Assembly (NCBI GenBank): GCA_964609495.1
Contig: CAZSTA010000229.1
Span: forward strand, 1-5,482
DNA length: 5,482 nt
Source: CAZSTA01 sp964609495 [NCBI: uncultured bacterium]
Lineage (GTDB): Bacteria; CAZSTA01
Reading direction: 5' to 3'
Shown: one piece after another, positions 4,020-5,482 of the stretch
How positions within the stretch are numbered: position 1 is the first letter of the stretch
Layout: the number at the start of each line of letters is the position of its first letter
Position numbers and translations under genes: made by a program
The notes under the pieces: model-generated
Told to the model about the DNA's origin: nothing
The model's database searches: none
Seen by the model: only the letters and a program-made list of their open reading frames with translations

Positions 4020-5482
4020 ATGAAAAATACAACAATACTAAATAGACCGATTAGTATCAGAGCCCTGTCAGTGGTGAGTCTGATATTTATCATCAGCATA
4101 GTTGCTTCTATTTCTGCTTCCGCTCAAGATAATACCTGGCTACAGACTGGGGATCTTGGAGACGAATATATACGTTCATTAGGAATTTCACCAAATTATG
4201 GTAGTGATAGCACGATCTTTGCGGGAACTACGGGAGAAGGAGTCTTCAGGTCCACGGACGGAGGAGCAAACTGGTATGCGGTTAATACGGGGTTAACAGG
4301 TTACGCTCTATATGTGTATGCTCTAGCGTTCTCCCCTGCTTATTATAGTGATAACACAATCTTTGCGGGAACTAATGGAGGAGGAGTCTTCAAGTCCACC
4401 AATGGAGGAGTAAGCTGGAGTGCATTTAATACGGGGTTAACAGATCTAGATGTGCGGGCCCTAGCGATCTCTCCCAGTTATAGTTTGGATAGCACGATCT
4501 TTGCCGGAACTTATGGAGGAGGAGTCTTCAAGTCCACCGGAGGAGGAAACTGGAGTGCGGTTAATACGGGATTAACAAATCTATATGTGCTTTCCCTAGC
4601 GATCTCCCCTGGTTATTATGAATCGGGTACTGATAAAACGATCTTTGCCGGAACTGATGGAGGAGGAGTCTTCAAGTCCACCAATGGAGGAGGAAACTGG
4701 AGTGCGGTTAATACCGGGTTAACAGATCTAGATGTGCGAGCCCTGGCGATCTCCCCCAATTATGCCAGTGATAGCACTCTCTTTGCGGGAACTGCGGGAG
4801 GAGGAGTCTTCAAGTCCACCGGAGGAAACTGGAGTGCGGTTAATACGGGGTTAACAGATCTAGATGTGCGAGCCTTAGCGATCTCCCCTGTCTATTATAG
4901 TGATAGCACGATCTTTGTGGGAACTTGGGGAGGAGGAGTCTTCAAGTCCACCAATGGAGGAGCAAGCTGGAGTGCGGTTAATACGGGGTTAACAAAGCTA
5001 TTTTTGTGTGCCCTAGCGATCTCCCCTGGTTATTATATTGATAGCACGATCTTCGCGGGAACTGTGGGAGAAGGAGTCTTCAAGTCCACCAATGGAGGAG
5101 CAAGCTGGAGTGCGGTTAATAGGGGGTTAACAAATGTGTATGCCCTAGCGATCTCCCCTGGTTATTCTACTGATCAGACTATCTTTGCGGGAATTTATGG
5201 AGAAGGAGTCTTCAGGTCCATGAATGAAGGAGGAAGCTGGAGTGCAGTTAATCTGGGGTTAACAGATCTAGATGTGAAAGCCCTAGCGATCTCCCCTGTT
5301 TATTATAGTGATGACATGATCTTTGCGGGAACTGATGGAGGAGGAGTCTTCAAGTCCATCAATGAAGGAGGAAGCTGGAGTAGTGTTGGTAATGTTAGTA
5401 CGGGGTTAACAGATCTAGATGTGCGAGCCCTAGCGATCTCCCCTTATATTGCTCAGACGATCTTTGCGGGGACTCATGGAGG
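4020..5482 (+). CDS. Secreted BNR/Asp-box-type beta-propeller repeat protein (3' end beyond window)
   Basis: The frame stays open for 487 codons to the window edge with no stop, so the gene is partial. Residues 1-36 form a signal peptide: a basic start (MKNTTILNRPISIR), a hydrophobic core (ALSVVSLIFIISIVASISA) and a likely cut after ASA before QD. The protein is therefore exported to the cell envelope or outside. From residue 53 it consists of repeats of 44-49 residues, each with ALAISPxY, then SDSTIFAGT, GGGVFKSTNGGxxW and SAVNTGLTDLDVRA. The first S-T-D-G-G-A-N-W (78-85) fits the Asp-box pattern S-x-D-x-G-x-x-W. Later copies replace Asp with Asn or Gly. Such blades occur in sortilin-like and YCF48-like propellers, which bind proteins or glycans. 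No catalytic or sialidase residues are evident. Ten blades have started by the window end, too many for one 7- or 8-bladed ring. The binding partner is unknown. Confidence 0.88.
   Translation, partial: MKNTTILNRPISIRALSVVSLIFIISIVASISASAQDNTWLQTGDLGDEYIRSLGISPNYGSDSTIFAGTTGEGVFRSTDGGANWYAVNTGLTGYALYVYALAFSPAYYSDNTIFAGTNGGGVFKSTNGGVSWSAFNTGLTDLDVRALAISPSYSLDSTIFAGTYGGGVFKSTGGGNWSAVNTGLTNLYVLSLAISPGYYESGTDKTIFAGTDGGGVFKSTNGGGNWSAVNTGLTDLDVRALAISPNYASDSTLFAGTAGGGVFKSTGGNWSAVNTGLTDLDVRALAISPVYYSDSTIFVGTWGGGVFKSTNGGASWSAVNTGLTKLFLCALAISPGYYIDSTIFAGTVGEGVFKSTNGGASWSAVNRGLTNVYALAISPGYSTDQTIFAGIYGEGVFRSMNEGGSWSAVNLGLTDLDVKALAISPVYYSDDMIFAGTDGGGVFKSINEGGSWSSVGNVSTGLTDLDVRALAISPYIAQTIFAGTHG
4176..5482 (+). 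repeat. Tandem in-frame DNA repeats of 132-147 bp
   Basis: Nine full units and the start of a tenth begin at 4176, 4320, 4458, 4593, 4740, 4872, 5010, 5142, 5280 and 5427. Similarity holds at the DNA level, including third codon positions: GTCTTCAAGTCCACC, TGGAGTGCGGTTAATACGGG, TTAACAGATCTAGATGTG and CTAGCGATCTCCCCT recur nearly unchanged. The first unit is the most divergent. Length differences are all whole codons, some falling in GGA runs. This points to recent duplication, slippage or gene conversion. Confidence 0.92.

Noticed and set aside
3734-4099. A 121-codon frame on the minus strand with hydrophobic stretches
   Set aside because: It lies across the promoter leader and the signal-peptide region of the + strand gene. 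Its hydrophobic look comes from AT-rich complement, it has no good ribosome-binding site, and it would overlap a strongly supported gene.
4176-5482. CRISPR array
   Set aside because: The repeats are 132-147 bp, in frame and coding, without short constant repeats separated by unique spacers.

Overview
The window looks like chromosomal DNA from a bacterium that uses sigma-54. The base composition leans towards AT, with frequent AGA/AGG and ATA codons. Nothing in the sequence fixes the phylum. A deep-branching, perhaps thermophilic or uncultivated lineage is my guess, from the gene mix and the tandem-blade surface protein. All four convincing protein genes lie on the + strand.

Layout. Positions 1-133 are a non-coding leader with a three-copy motif and a hairpin over the ribosome-binding site. 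Next comes rpoN (sigma-54, 134-1540). A 116-bp gap follows, holding a palindromic CCCTCT/AGAGGG element and a second hairpin next to the start of pcm. The protein-L-isoaspartate O-methyltransferase gene pcm (1657-2325) overlaps by ATGA with a gene for a radical SAM protein (2322-3647). I read that protein as radical SAM, then an internal PDZ domain, then a DUF512-like C-terminus.

From 3648 to 4019 there is a 372-bp non-coding stretch. It has a perfect-consensus housekeeping promoter (TTGACA, 17 bp, TATAAT) and a leader of about 300 nt. The leader contains a perfect 10-bp hairpin, a terminator-like hairpin with a T-tract, and a set of complementary blocks that could mask or free the Shine-Dalgarno sequence. 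It precedes a large open gene (4020 to beyond the window end) for a secreted protein: a signal peptide followed by at least ten tandem blades of 44-49 residues of the BNR/Asp-box, sortilin-like or YCF48-like type.

How the genes relate. rpoN, pcm and the radical SAM gene run in the same direction. Only the last two are tightly coupled, and no shared pathway is evident. The propeller gene is a separate transcription unit. The most unusual items are the leader RNA of the propeller gene, the near-identical DNA repeats inside that gene, and the domain order of the radical SAM protein.
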